The notes: generated by a model not told the origin, from the sequence alone. A stretch of DNA of 64,000 nucleotides from Streptomyces sp. AJS327 (GCF_013450295.1 NZ_SKBR01000001.1:748001-812000); one strand, 5' to 3'. Shown: positions 40,633 through 51,052, counted from the stretch's first letter. A program made the numbers and translations.

Positions 40633-40662
40633 CCTGTTCCGTCCTGTTCCGTCCTGTTCCGG
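40633..40662. repeat. Three tandem copies of a 10-base unit
   Basis: CCTGTTCCGT repeats at 40633, 40643 and 40653 (the third copy ends GG) in the gap between the GGCT-like gene and the thioredoxin gene. No coding role is seen. Confidence 0.8.
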
Positions 40663-40836
40663 ACGTCTTCCGGCCGGGCTCGTCCCTCCAAAGGATCCTC
40701 TCCCGAACCCTCTCCCGGCTCCTCCTCCCCAGGGCCTCTCCCTGGGGCCTCCCCCGGGGCTTTCCCGGACCGTCCCGGGGCCTCTCCGCCCTCCGGACAG
40801 TTCCGTCCGTCGGGCGCCGGTCTCGCTGCCGGGTGG

Positions 40837-41331
40837 TCAGCGCACCGCGTCCAGTTCCTGGAGCAGCCGCCGTTTGGGGCGGGCGCCCACCAGCGAGTGC
40901 ACCGGCTCCCCACCTCGGAAGAGCATCAGCGTCGGGGTCGACAGCACCCCGTAGGCGGACTGGGTACCCGGATCGTGATCGACGTCCAGCTCGACGACGC
41001 GCAGTTCGCCCGCCCGTTCGCGGGCGATCTCGGCGAGTACCGGGGTGAGTGCCCGGCAGGGACCGCACCAGGCCGCGGTGAACTTCACCAGCACCGGAAC
41101 GTCCGCGTTCAGTACGAGGTCACGGAACGTGGCGTCGCTGGCCCGTACGACCTCTCCGTCCCCGCCCGCGCCGCTGGCGCTCCCCGGACCCGCGGGACCG
41201 TCCTCCGCCGGGGAGCGACCGACCCGTGGGGATGGCTGCGACGGATGGGAGGAGGGGAGGGAGGGCGGTGTCCGTGGGGGCCGTGTGGGTGCGGCGGTCC
41301 CGTGTGCGGGGGTTTCCCGTTGTCCCGTCAT
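40837..41331 (-). CDS. Thioredoxin with long N-terminal extension
   Basis: A 164-residue thiol-disulfide reductant. The thioredoxin domain occupies about residues 60-164 with the redox motif AAWCGPCRAL (Cys 89 and 92) and the cis-Pro in STPTLMLF. The first 58 residues are an unusual Pro/Ser/Gly-rich, apparently disordered extension without signal peptide or membrane segment. The ATG at 41331 has a GGTGGAG site; no start codon exists closer to the domain. It lies 93 bases downstream of the MerR gene on the same strand, so the regulator probably controls it. Confidence 0.93.
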   Translation of the reverse strand: MTGQRETPAHGTAAPTRPPRTPPSLPSSHPSQPSPRVGRSPAEDGPAGPGSASGAGGDGEVVRASDATFRDLVLNADVPVLVKFTAAWCGPCRALTPVLAEIARERAGELRVVELDVDHDPGTQSAYGVLSTPTLMLFRGGEPVHSLVGARPKRRLLQELDAVR

Positions 41332-41424
41332 GTTCTCCACCTTCCAGCCTGCCTTGTTGTGGATGTGCTTCGGATGCCGGATGTACGGGAACGGGCCGTA
41401 CGGTCTCCGGCTGCCCTGTCGCGC

Positions 41425-41871
41425 TCAGGCCGAGGGGTGATCCTCGGCTCGCGGGGGATCCACCGCCGTGCCCGTCAACTCGCAGCGGGGCTCGGGTGGT
41501 TCGGGCAGGCGTGCGGCGGCCTCCAGCTCCGCCCTGGCCAGCCGGTCTCCCAGTCGCTCCCGTGCCTCCCGCAGCTGTGCGATGCACGCGTCCAGCTCGT
41601 CCAGCTTCCGCCGGTACACCGCGAGGGAGGCCGGGCAGGAGTCGCCCGCCGGGTGCCCGGCGCGCAGGCACTCGACGAACGGCCGGGTGTCCTCCAGGCC
41701 GAATCCGAAGTCCTGGAGGAGACGGATCTGTTGGAGCAGCCGCAGGTCCTCCGCGTCGAAGGTGCGGTGGCCGCGCGCGTCCCGGCGGGCGGGGAGCAGC
41801 CCGCGCGCCTCGTAGTAGCGCAGTGTGCGCGTGGTCGTCCCCGCCCGTTCCGCGAGTTCCCCGATCCGCAC
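41425..41871 (-). CDS. MerR family transcriptional regulator
   Basis: A 148-residue regulator. The N-terminal winged helix begins RIGELAERAGTTTRTLRYYEARGLLPARRDARG, followed by a coiled-coil dimer helix (about 80-125) and a C-terminal tail. Cys residues at about 69 and 80 (ECLRAG, GDSCPAS) could sense redox state or a metal, though the arrangement is not that of a SoxR iron-sulfur cluster. The GTG at 41871 has a GGAGACGA ribosome binding site. It precedes the thioredoxin gene and may respond to thiol stress. Confidence 0.9.
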   Translation of the reverse strand: MRIGELAERAGTTTRTLRYYEARGLLPARRDARGHRTFDAEDLRLLQQIRLLQDFGFGLEDTRPFVECLRAGHPAGDSCPASLAVYRRKLDELDACIAQLREARERLGDRLARAELEAAARLPEPPEPRCELTGTAVDPPRAEDHPSA

Positions 41872-42193
41872 TCGTCTCCCCTCCCGTCGTCCGCTGTCCG
41901 GGCCGGCCGTCCGTCCCCGCGCCCACCCGGGGTGGGCGCCGCACCGTGCCGGGCGCACCGTGTCGGGTGCCGCACCGTGCCGCGGCCGGATCTCCCGGGG
42001 AGGGACACCACGTTAGGAGGTGACGTCGGCGTCAACGCGAGCCTCACCGAAGGACGTTCTCCCGTGCGCCGTTCCCGCCCGCCGTACTCTGGGGCGGCCG
42101 CACCCCCGTCCGGAGACGCCGATGCCCGGTACCTCCGAGGGGAGGTACCGGGCATCCGGAGGGGGCCGGCGCGGTCGGAGGGGGGCCGGTGGG
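41872..42193. other. Intergenic region upstream of merR-type gene
   Basis: A 322-base gap with the MerR promoter near its left part and the terminator of the Rpf/M23 gene at 42121-42156. A MerR-type elongated spacer promoter could not be identified with confidence. No further gene is seen. Confidence 0.4.
42121..42156 (-). terminator. Strong hairpin terminator after the Rpf/M23 gene
   Basis: A perfect 16-base-pair stem (42121-42136 with 42141-42156) with a four-base loop, 38 bases past the stop codon on the minus strand. Confidence 0.85.
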
Positions 42194-43699
<1,506 letters not shown>

Positions 43700-43849
43700 G
43701 GCGTTCGGTGAAATTGCCCCGGTGCACACAACTCGTGCGGAGCGTGACGTTCAGTGAGATGCGTCCTCAAGTGTCCCGGTCAGCGGCGTCGTTGACGGAG
43801 AGGGAGGCCGAGTGTCGGACGGTCGCGGCGGTTCCGTCGGTTGATCGGA

Positions 43850-43864
43850 TGTGACAGCTCTCAC
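43850..43864. promoter_or_regulatory. Crp-like binding site
   Basis: TGTGACAGCTCTCAC contains the palindrome GTGA-6-TCAC. Crp is known to act on rpf promoters in Streptomyces. The site is about 150 bases upstream of the proposed -35, farther than usual for direct activation. Confidence 0.45.
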
Positions 43865-44142
43865 GTCGCCGCGTCCCTCGTGTGGGGGTCCTCGCGCCTT
43901 CCCGTCCGAGTCGGCCCCTCTGGGTGCACCTTGGGAACATACGCCCCGAATCGGGCATTTCTCTTGTTCGCTCCGAGGGTGCCCGGCTTCGGGTGCGCGG
44001 TTCAGGGTCACCGGATCCGGCTGCCCGATTCGGGGTGGTAGCGATCCGTGTGCGGACAACACCCCATACGCGGGGGTTACATCCGTGGTGCGCGATCAGG
44101 GCCGTGAATGGCCGGATTGGCAGAAATAGAGGCTCTGTTCCG

Positions 44143-44994
44143 TTATGGGAGGGGCGGGAGTTGCCGGAGGGGAGCGCTGGGTGTTCCGGTGGCGTCCGGG
44201 GCGTGGGCCATCGATCCGCCGCGTGGGCCGGTGTGGTGGTACCGGCGCTCGGGCCGTCCGGTCGTGCCGTAGCGCAGGGACACCCGCGCCTCCCCGACGG
44301 TGGTGAAGTGCTCCAGGTACCGGCGCGCGCTCACCCGGGACAGCCCGCACAGTTCGGCGCACTCCGAGGCGGACAGGCTCCCCTCCTCCCCGAGGGACTC
44401 CAGCGCGCCGCGCACCAGCGAGGCGGTCTGCTCCGTCAGCCCCTTCGGCCAGGCGCGGGCTCCGTCCCGTCCGGTGTCGCGGCCCGCGCCCGGCGCCGCC
44501 CTCGCGCGGGTGCCCCGCGCGGACGCGCCCCCGGCCCCCGCGCCGAACAGCCGGTCCACCTCGGCCTGTCCGGGGGCGGTCAGCGCCTCGCTCTCCCGGC
44601 GGCCCGCCGCGTAGTCCAGCAGCCGCTCCCGCAGCTCCACCCCCTCGAACGGCTTGATCAGGTACTGCACGGCGCCACACCGCCGGGCGGCGCGCACCGT
44701 GCGCGCGTCCTGCGCGGCGGTCACCACCAGCACGTCCAGTTCGTCCAGTGGTTCGTCCGGTCCAGCGGGTTCCCAGGCGCCGCCCCGCAGGGCGCGCAGT
44801 ACCGCGAGGCCCGGTATGTCGGGCAGGTACATGTCGAGCAGTACGAGGTCGGGCCGTTCCCTGCGGGCCGCCTCCAGCGCCGTGGACCCGCTGTGCGCCA
44901 CCCCGGCGACCCGGAACCCGGGAACCCGCTCCACCAGGGTGCTGTGCAGCCGGGCCACCATGAAGTCGTCGTCCACCACGAGCACGCTGAGCAC
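44143..44994 (-). CDS. CitB/DcuR-type response regulator without a partner kinase
   Basis: A 283-residue response regulator of the family that works with CitA/DpiB/DctS-type sensors for dicarboxylates. The receiver domain has VVDDDFMVARLH at the start, phospho-acceptor Asp (about 54) in LVLLDMYLPD, and Lys in YLIKPF. After a low-complexity linker the DNA-binding domain shows GSLSASECAELCGLSRVSARRYLEHF (about 205-235). The GTG at 44994 has a GAGGAGG site. Such regulators are normally adjacent to their kinase, but no kinase gene lies next to it in this window. Confidence 0.9.
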   Translation of the reverse strand: MLSVLVVDDDFMVARLHSTLVERVPGFRVAGVAHSGSTALEAARRERPDLVLLDMYLPDIPGLAVLRALRGGAWEPAGPDEPLDELDVLVVTAAQDARTVRAARRCGAVQYLIKPFEGVELRERLLDYAAGRRESEALTAPGQAEVDRLFGAGAGGASARGTRARAAPGAGRDTGRDGARAWPKGLTEQTASLVRGALESLGEEGSLSASECAELCGLSRVSARRYLEHFTTVGEARVSLRYGTTGRPERRYHHTGPRGGSMAHAPDATGTPSAPLRQLPPLP

Positions 44995-45105
44995 CGGGTC
45001 TCCCTCCTCGGTCTCGGAGCCCTCCGCTCCGGAGGGTCGGGAATGGTCGGGGACGGGCGGGCGGCCGCCCCGGAGCGTGGGCGCTCCGGAGCGGAGGGCG
45101 CGCGG

Positions 45106-46017
45106 TCACAGCGCCGGGTAGCGCACCCCGGTCAACTGCTCGGAGGCGGCCCACAGTCGCTCACCCGCCGTGTCGTTCCGCGTCCACCCCATCCGCCAGG
45201 ACGGGGCCGGGGTGCCGCGCACACCGAGCAGCCGTGGCCCCGTGAACGAGTCGGGCCGCACGCCCGGCGCGCACGCCGCGAACAGCGTGGGGAGCGCGCC
45301 CGCCTCCGCGCGCTGTGCGAACGCCCGGTTGCCGAGTCCGGCGAGCCGCTCCCGCATCCGGTGTCCCTCCATCCGGGCGGCTCGCGTCTGGAGTTCGGTC
45401 GCGGCGTAACCGGGGTGGGCGGCGGCGGCCGTCAGCCGGCGGCTGGCGGCCCGGCGCGCCAGTTCGTGGGTGAAGAGCAGGTTGGCCGTCTTCGACCGGG
45501 CGTAGGCGACCCAACGCCGGTAGGTGTGCTCGCTGTTGAGGTCGCCGATATCGATGTTGGCCAGCGCGTGCAGCCCGCTGGAGACGGTGACGACCCGGGG
45601 CGCCTCGGCGGCCAGCAGCCGCTCCAGCAGCAGCCCCGTCAGCGCGAAGTGCCCCAGGTGGTTCACGCCGAACTGCGTCTCGAAGCCGTCCGCCGTCCTG
45701 CGGTACGGCAGCGCCATCACGCCCGCGTTGTTGACCAGCAGGTCCAGCCGCTCGTCCGGCAGTTCCTCGGCGAAGCGCCGCACGGACGCCAGGTCGGCGA
45801 GGTCCAGCGTCCGCAGTTCGGTGTGGGCCTCGGGCAGCGTCCGGCGCAGCCGCTCCCGCGCGATCCGGCCACGCTCCGCGTCCCGGCAGGCGAGCACCAC
45901 GCGGGCGCCGCGGCGCGCCAACTCGCGGGCGGTCACGAAGCCGAGGCCGCTGTTCGCGCCGGTCACCACCGCCGTCCTGCCCGTCTGGTCCGGGATGTTC
46001 CGCGCTGTCCAGCCCAT
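45106..46017 (-). CDS. Short-chain dehydrogenase/reductase
   Basis: A 303-residue NAD(P)-dependent oxidoreductase of the retinol dehydrogenase-like SDR group. The cofactor motif TGANSGLG (about 19-26), the NNAGVM motif (about 95-100), the catalytic Ser in VTVSSGLHA and the YARSK pair (about 169-173) are all present. The Arg in ACRDAERG after the second strand favours NADP. The start is the ATG at 46017. Substrate unknown; the neighbouring response regulator is on the same strand but 111 bases away and need not be related. Confidence 0.92.
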   Translation of the reverse strand: MGWTARNIPDQTGRTAVVTGANSGLGFVTARELARRGARVVLACRDAERGRIARERLRRTLPEAHTELRTLDLADLASVRRFAEELPDERLDLLVNNAGVMALPYRRTADGFETQFGVNHLGHFALTGLLLERLLAAEAPRVVTVSSGLHALANIDIGDLNSEHTYRRWVAYARSKTANLLFTHELARRAASRRLTAAAAHPGYAATELQTRAARMEGHRMRERLAGLGNRAFAQRAEAGALPTLFAACAPGVRPDSFTGPRLLGVRGTPAPSWRMGWTRNDTAGERLWAASEQLTGVRYPAL

Positions 46018-46143
46018 GACGTCGCACTCCTCAGCTGCCGAGTAGGACGGAGGCTAATCACTGCGGGAGTATCAGTCGAGGTGGCGCGAAAACACCGGCC
46101 GCGGCGGCCGTGGGGGCGGCCGTAACGGGCGCCGGGAAGGCCT

Positions 46144-46189
46144 CCGAACGGTACGAAACGGCACCGGGACGGCGCCCGAACGGTACGAA
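46144..46189. repeat. Direct repeat CCGAACGGTACGAA
   Basis: Two copies of a 14-base sequence at 46144-46157 and 46176-46189, one period of 32 bases, between the SDR gene and the cupin gene. Each copy includes a short GGTACG-like palindromic core. No function known. Confidence 0.7.
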
Positions 46190-46209
46190 CCGGTGCCCGA
46201 GCGGGTGGG

Positions 46210-46530
46210 CTAGCCGCCCGTGACCGTCGTCAGCAGGACGACGGTGTCGTCCACCGCGAGCAGTCCGTGCCGGAGCTGCGGGACGCGCTGGATGTGCCCG
46301 GCGCTCAGCTCCTGCTCCCGATCCTCGGTGGTGAGCAGCGCCCGGCCCCGGAGGACGAGGAGGCTCGCGGCCGGGGGCGCGCCGTGCTCGTCCAGCGCGG
46401 CCCCAGCGGTCAGCGCGATGACGCTCTGCCGCAGCGGCCCGTCGTGCAGGAACAGCTGGGCGCTGCGCCCGTGGGGGTCGGACCTGGCCCGCGTCAGGTG
46501 CTCGTCGGCGAGCGACGTGAGATCGTCCAT
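46210..46530 (-). CDS. Small single-domain cupin
   Basis: A 106-residue cupin (LIL/AraC-ligand-like barrel). The core pattern SVIALTAGAALDEHGAPPAASLLVLRGRALL followed by SAGHIQRVPQLRHGLLAVDD fits the two cupin motifs, although only a few of the usual metal-binding His residues are kept. ATG 46530 is preceded closely by GGAGGG. Enzymatic role is unknown; such proteins often bind a small molecule or respond to stress. Confidence 0.85.
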   Translation of the reverse strand: MDDLTSLADEHLTRARSDPHGRSAQLFLHDGPLRQSVIALTAGAALDEHGAPPAASLLVLRGRALLTTEDREQELSAGHIQRVPQLRHGLLAVDDTVVLLTTVTGG

Positions 46531-46800
46531 CCCTCCATCGTGGCTGGTCGCGGGCGATCCGCAAGCGCTGCCCACCGGCGGCGGAGGGCCGCCTCGCGCC
46601 GCCGCGTCCCACCGTGCCGGGGCCCGTCTCGCACCGTGGCGGGGCCAGGCCCCACCACCTCACCCCCCGGCCCGGCCGACCGCGTTCCCCTCCGGCCGAA
46701 TCCGGTCGAACCGCGTCGGGCGGTCCGGCGTCTTACGGGGGTACGCACCCGGGGCGCCGGGACCAGGCGCCCTCGGGAGGGGCTGGGGGAGGAGCGCGCA

Positions 46801-47733
46801 GTGACCGGAGTACGACCCGGATGGGGGCCGCGGCCGCCCGAACCGACGCCGGGCCCGCGGCCACCCGTACCGCCGCCGGGGCCGCCGCCCCCCTCCCCGG
46901 ACCCGGACGCGCCGGGAGGCTTCCGGCGCTGGCCGTCCGTGTGGTGGCTGGTCACCCGGGTGCCCGCGCCCCTGCTGCTGTTCCTGTCGCCGCTGCTGTT
47001 ACTCCTCTCCCCCTTCCTGGGGTTGTACGCGCTCGCGCGGAGCGCGCGGCTCGCCTCGTACCGGATCTTCGGCCCGGGCGTTCCGATCCGCGCCCACGAC
47101 CGGGCGGTGGCCCGGGTCAAGCGGTTCCGGGTGTGGTCGGCGGCGCTGGTGTCGTTCGGGGTGCTCATGGTCTTCGGCACCGCCGAGGACGTGATGGAGC
47201 AGGCGGCGGAACGGTGGCTGGTGTTCTTCGTCGCGCCCTGGCTGCTCATCGTCAGTGCGCCCGTGGTGGTGGGCGTCCTCATCGCGTGCTCGTATCCGGC
47301 CCGGCGGCGCGCCATGCGAAGCGCCCTCCGGACGCCGCTGGGCAAACTCCTGCGGTTCCTGGGCGTGTTGGCGCTCGTACCCGCCTGCTTCCTGCTGCTG
47401 AGTGAGGCGACACCCTCGCACAGTCAGGGAGTTGAGGTGCTGTGGGTGATGGCCTGCTTCGCGGCCACGGCCTGGTCGCTGTTCCTCTTCGTGTTCGCGT
47501 CGATCTCCGTCGTACGCAGTGGCTTCGGCGCGGCCGCCGTGCATCCGGCGCTTCCGGCCCTGCTGGCGAGCGTGCTGGTCTGGGAGTACGCCGCCATCGG
47601 CGGGCTGCCCGCCGGGCCTCCGGCGATCGCGTACGTGGTGCTCGTCGGCGGGCCCGCGTCGGTGACGGCGATCGCCTGGTGGGAGATCCACCGCCTGCGG
47701 ACGCGGTACGGCGTGACCCTGCGGGGCGGCTGA
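46801..47733 (+). CDS. Multi-pass membrane protein with TTA codon
   Basis: A 310-residue membrane protein not assigned to a known family. The first 45 residues are Pro/Gly-rich and probably cytoplasmic. About seven hydrophobic segments follow (the first at roughly 50-80, PAPLLLFLSPLLLLLSPFLGLYAL). Codon 67 (46999-47001) is TTA, the rare bldA-read codon, so expression should be developmentally delayed in a streptomycete. GTG 46801 has a GGGGGAGGAG site. Neighbours give no functional clue. Confidence 0.8.
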   Translation: MTGVRPGWGPRPPEPTPGPRPPVPPPGPPPPSPDPDAPGGFRRWPSVWWLVTRVPAPLLLFLSPLLLLLSPFLGLYALARSARLASYRIFGPGVPIRAHDRAVARVKRFRVWSAALVSFGVLMVFGTAEDVMEQAAERWLVFFVAPWLLIVSAPVVVGVLIACSYPARRRAMRSALRTPLGKLLRFLGVLALVPACFLLLSEATPSHSQGVEVLWVMACFAATAWSLFLFVFASISVVRSGFGAAAVHPALPALLASVLVWEYAAIGGLPAGPPAIAYVVLVGGPASVTAIAWWEIHRLRTRYGVTLRGG

Positions 47734-48042
47734 ACCGCCGCCGGGACCGGGAGACCAGGGGAGGCCACCGGGAACCCGAGAAACCCAGGCAGGTCTCCGG
47801 GCAGGTCCAGGCAGGGCCAGGGAAGTACGGGCAGGTCCAGGGAAGTACGGGGAAGCCTGGCCGAGAGGGCGGTCAGCAGGCGTCCACGGGTGATCCCGTA
47901 GCCACAAGAACCAGGTCTCCCAAGGGAGTTGGGGATCCGGTGGGTGGGGACGCGGATCGCCCGGGGCGGCCTCGGTGGGGAGCCCCCCGAGCGAGGGGCG
48001 AGGGGGCGGGAGTGCGCGGGAGCGGCGGTGTGGGCGGGCGGT
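47734..48042. other. Intergenic region with imperfect direct repeats
   Basis: A 309-base convergent gap. Between about 47790 and 47852, GCAGGTCCAG and CCAGGGAAGTACGGG recur with a 20-30 base period. They may form the boundary between the two transcripts, but no perfect stem was found. No gene is seen. Confidence 0.5.
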
Positions 48043-48684
48043 TCAGTCCGGCGGTTCCCCCGGCGGCTCGTTGAGGTGGGCCTCGGTCGGCTCGGCGGGC
48101 GGAACCGGCCCGGGCTCCGTGTACACGGTGCGGTCGTCCGGGTGGAAGCCGGGCGAGACGAGGCAGGTCATCAGCGTCTCGGTGGGGCCGTCGCAGCGGG
48201 CGGACCGCCAGGCGCCGCCCGGCACCCGTAGCTGCGGCTGCTGACCGGCCGCCAGGTCCGGGCCGAGCGTCGCGGTCGTCGGCATGGTGGACGGACGGCT
48301 CCCCGTGCCGCCGAACAGCAGGGTGACGGGACCGCCCGTGTGGTGCAGCCAGATCTCGTCCGAGCGGAGGGTGCGCCAGCTGGTCTCCTCGCCGGGCCGC
48401 AGCAGCAGGTAGCCGAGGGTGGCGGACGCTCGCGCCCCGGGGTAGTCCTCCGGACGCAGCTGGTGCGCGCACGACCAGGTCTCGCGGTACCAGCCGCCCT
48501 CGGGCCGTCGGCGCAGCTCCAGCGTCTCCACGAGGCTGGGCCTGTCTCCCGGCCCGTCCACGGGCATCTCCCCGGGCCCCTCCATGGACCGCTCTCCGGG
48601 CCCGGCCCCGGGCGCCGCCGGTCGCCGTCCCGGGTCGCCCTCGGGGCGCTGTCCGGACGGCTGGGCTGAGGTGGGATCGTCCAT
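48043..48684 (-). CDS. Cupin_5 (DUF985) family protein
   Basis: A 213-residue protein. The first 48 residues are a Pro/Gly-rich extension; the DUF985 cupin domain follows (about 50-185) with the family hallmark LRRRPEGGWYRETW and the DEIWLHHTGG metal-site region, then a Pro/Glu-rich tail. Members of this family are sugar-phosphate or small-molecule binding cupins of uncertain role. The start ATG is at 48684. Confidence 0.88.
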   Translation of the reverse strand: MDDPTSAQPSGQRPEGDPGRRPAAPGAGPGERSMEGPGEMPVDGPGDRPSLVETLELRRRPEGGWYRETWSCAHQLRPEDYPGARASATLGYLLLRPGEETSWRTLRSDEIWLHHTGGPVTLLFGGTGSRPSTMPTTATLGPDLAAGQQPQLRVPGGAWRSARCDGPTETLMTCLVSPGFHPDDRTVYTEPGPVPPAEPTEAHLNEPPGEPPD

Positions 48685-49015
48685 GTCGGCACTCTAGGCC
48701 GCGCGAGCGCGGCTTTCGGCTCGGCTCGTGCCCGCCGCACCGGCCACCCGCGTGAACATGACCGACGGACGCGGCGCACCGCCGCACCGGCACCCCGGTG
48801 CCCGGACGCCTGACCTCCCCCGCCCCCGACGTCCCCCGCCCGGTGCCTGACGCGCGGCGCTCCGCCGGACGTGGTCCGCTCCGGCGTGCCCGAGCGCTCT
48901 CGGACCGGTGTGCGCCACCTGGCCTCAGGCGGGGTGCGCCACCCGGCGTCGGGCGGTGGACGCCCCAGGGGGTGGAGGCGCGGGGGGTGTCGGTGCGGTG
49001 CGGCAGCCTGGTGGC
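48685..49015. other. Divergent intergenic region with a direct repeat
   Basis: A 331-base gap between the DUF985 gene and the AraC-type gene. GTGCGCCACC followed by a GGC(C/G)TC(A/G)GGCGG-like tail occurs twice in tandem at about 48910 and 48934. This is close to where an AraC-type regulator could bind. No gene is supported. Confidence 0.45.
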
Positions 49016-49801
49016 ATGTACGAGGAACGCCCGGCGAGGGAGCCGGGAGTGCCGCCCGGTGCGGTGCTCTGGACGAGGACGGCCCCCGAGGGGGACGTGG
49101 GCCGGGTGCTGCCCGACGGCTGCATGGACCTGCTGCTGCTCCGGGGTGAACTGGTGGTCGCCGGGCCGGACACCCGGGCGCACCTGGTCGCGGGGGCTCC
49201 GGGTGAGCGGATCATTGGCCTCCGTTTCGCGCCGGGTACCGGGCCGTCCGTGCTCGGCGTCCCGGCCGACGAGTTGCGGGACCTGCGACTGCCGCTCGCG
49301 CGGGTGTGGCCGGAGCCCGCGGCGCGGCGACTCGCGGAGCGGGTCGCGGAGGCGGAGCGTCCCAGCCGGGCGCTGGCGCGCGGCGCGGCGTGGGCGGCGG
49401 GGCGCACCACCGCCGATCCGCTCCCGGGTGCGGTGCTCCGGCTGCTGCGCGCGGGCGCCCCGGTGGCCGGGGTGGCACACGAAGTGGGGCTGAGCGAGCG
49501 GCAGTTGCGTCGTCGTTGCCATGCGGCCTTCGGGTACGGCGCGAAGACGCTCGCCCGGGTGCTCCGGATGCGCCGCGCGCTGGCGCTCGCGGGGGAGGGG
49601 CTGCCGCCGGTGCGGATCGCCGCCCTGGCCGGATACGCCGACCAGGCCCATCTGTCCCGAGAGATCCGCGCGTTGGCGGGAACCTCCCTGCGCGCCCTCC
49701 TGGCGGAGCGTGGCGGACCGGGGACGCGGCGCGGACCGGAAACGTGGGGCGAACGCGGGGTGTGGGACGGCTGGGACGCGTTGGGGGAGCCGAACCGGTA
49801 G
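49016..49801 (+). CDS. AraC family transcriptional regulator
   Basis: A 261-residue regulator with an N-terminal DUF6597-like domain (about 5-110; GDVGRVLPDGCMDLLLLRGEL) and a C-terminal double helix-turn-helix (about 145-245; GVAHEVGLSERQLRRRCHAAFGYG and IAALAGYADQAHLSREIRALAGTS). It resembles the Ada-like group of AraC proteins in actinomycetes. ATG 49016 is chosen at the domain start and has only a weak GGTGG site. It could autoregulate or control the divergent DUF985 cupin. Confidence 0.9.
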   Translation: MYEERPAREPGVPPGAVLWTRTAPEGDVGRVLPDGCMDLLLLRGELVVAGPDTRAHLVAGAPGERIIGLRFAPGTGPSVLGVPADELRDLRLPLARVWPEPAARRLAERVAEAERPSRALARGAAWAAGRTTADPLPGAVLRLLRAGAPVAGVAHEVGLSERQLRRRCHAAFGYGAKTLARVLRMRRALALAGEGLPPVRIAALAGYADQAHLSREIRALAGTSLRALLAERGGPGTRRGPETWGERGVWDGWDALGEPNR

Positions 49802-50113
49802 GACGTGCGAGGCCGCGCCGGGAGGTGGGACAGGACCGGGCCGAGTTGGATGAGCGGGGGAAGCGCGGCACGGCGGCCGGCGGCCCACGGGCGACGGGGG
49901 GGGGCGGCGGGAGGACGGCGCGGGCAGATGCGGGGAACCGCCGGGCGCGGGTGGGCCGCTGCTGTCGGCGGGACTCAAGCGGCGGGCGGCGCGGGGGAGT
50001 TGGGTCACACCGAGGGGCAGCCGGTTCCGGCGCGGGCGGGCCGCCCGGTGCGGGCCGCCCGGTGCTGCCGCCGGGCGCGGGCGGTCAGGAGGGAACGGGT
50101 CGGGTGGGGGACG
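49802..50113. other. Intergenic region without features
   Basis: A 312-base, strongly G-rich convergent stretch between the AraC and LysR genes. Short G runs (for example near 49898) occur, but no gene, terminator of good quality or repeat could be defined. Confidence 0.4.
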
Positions 50114-51052
50114 TCAGGGGGCGCGGGCGGGGGGTTCGCGGAGGTCGAGCCCGGCCGCCGCGTCCACCGCGGCGCGTACGAAGGCCCGTTCGGAGGGCCG
50201 GTCCTGGGTCGCCGCGCGGCGCAGCACCATGACGCGGCGCCGGAGCGGCTTCGCGAAGCGGAACACCTCGACGCCGGACGGGCGCAGGGAGAGACCGAGG
50301 TCCGCGACGAGGGTGACGCCCAGCCCGGCGGCGACCATCGCCATCGCCGTGGCCTGTTCGTCCATCTGGTGGGCGATGCGCGGGGTGAAGCCCGCCGCTC
50401 GGCACATCGTCCACAGCGCCCGGCCGAACTCGGTGCTGGTGCCCGAGGCCACCCAGGAGTGGTCGGCGAGGTCGGCCAGGTCCACCGGGCCCGGAGTCGT
50501 CAACATCCCCTGGGGCGCGACCAGATGGAGGTGCTCGACGCCGACGAGCGTCGCCTCCACGTGGGCGTCCCAGGAGACCGGGACGTCGGGGTGATCGGGG
50601 TAGTCGAGGACGAACGCCAGGTCGAGATCGCCGTCGCGAACGGCCGACTGCGTCTCCTCCGGGGCCAGTTCGCGGGTTCGGACCCGTACCCCGGGGTGGC
50701 GTTCGGCCAGGAGCGCGAGGGTGGGCGGCACCAGCGAACCGGCCAGCGTCGCCAGCACCCCGACGGTCAGGTCGGCGGTGAGGCTGCGCTGCGCCCGCTC
50801 CAGCGCTATCCGCGCCCGTTCCTCCGCGGCAAGCACCTCGGCGGCGTGCTGGGCGAGGACCCGGCCGATCTCGGTGAGCCGGACCCGGCGGCCCACGTGT
50901 TCCAGCAGCTTCAGCCCCACCTCGCGTTCCAGCGCGGCCAGTTGCTGCGAGACGGCGGAGGGCGTGTAGTGCAGCGCGGCGGCGGCCTCCGTCATCGTCC
51001 CGCGCCGGCTCAGCTCGTGCAGCATGCGCAACCGGTGCAGCGAGAGTTCCAT
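50114..51052 (-). CDS. LysR family transcriptional regulator
   Basis: A 312-residue LysR-type regulator. The N-terminal winged helix is at about 5-65 (LHRLRMLHELSRRGTMTEAAAALHYTPSAVSQQLAALEREVG), followed by a periplasmic-binding-protein-like effector domain (about 92-300). The ATG at 51052 is the first codon of the standard start MELSLHRLRML. It is divergent from the M24/MHS/flavoprotein genes, separated by about 880 bases; the usual idea is that it activates them and represses itself. Confidence 0.93.
   Translation of the reverse strand: MELSLHRLRMLHELSRRGTMTEAAAALHYTPSAVSQQLAALEREVGLKLLEHVGRRVRLTEIGRVLAQHAAEVLAAEERARIALERAQRSLTADLTVGVLATLAGSLVPPTLALLAERHPGVRVRTRELAPEETQSAVRDGDLDLAFVLDYPDHPDVPVSWDAHVEATLVGVEHLHLVAPQGMLTTPGPVDLADLADHSWVASGTSTEFGRALWTMCRAAGFTPRIAHQMDEQATAMAMVAAGLGVTLVADLGLSLRPSGVEVFRFAKPLRRRVMVLRRAATQDRPSERAFVRAAVDAAAGLDLREPPARAP

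Noticed and set aside
43751..44062. A 103-codon minus-strand frame upstream of the Rpf/M23 gene
   Set aside because: Third positions are not GC-biased and the translation is unrecognisable. The region is better explained as promoter DNA.
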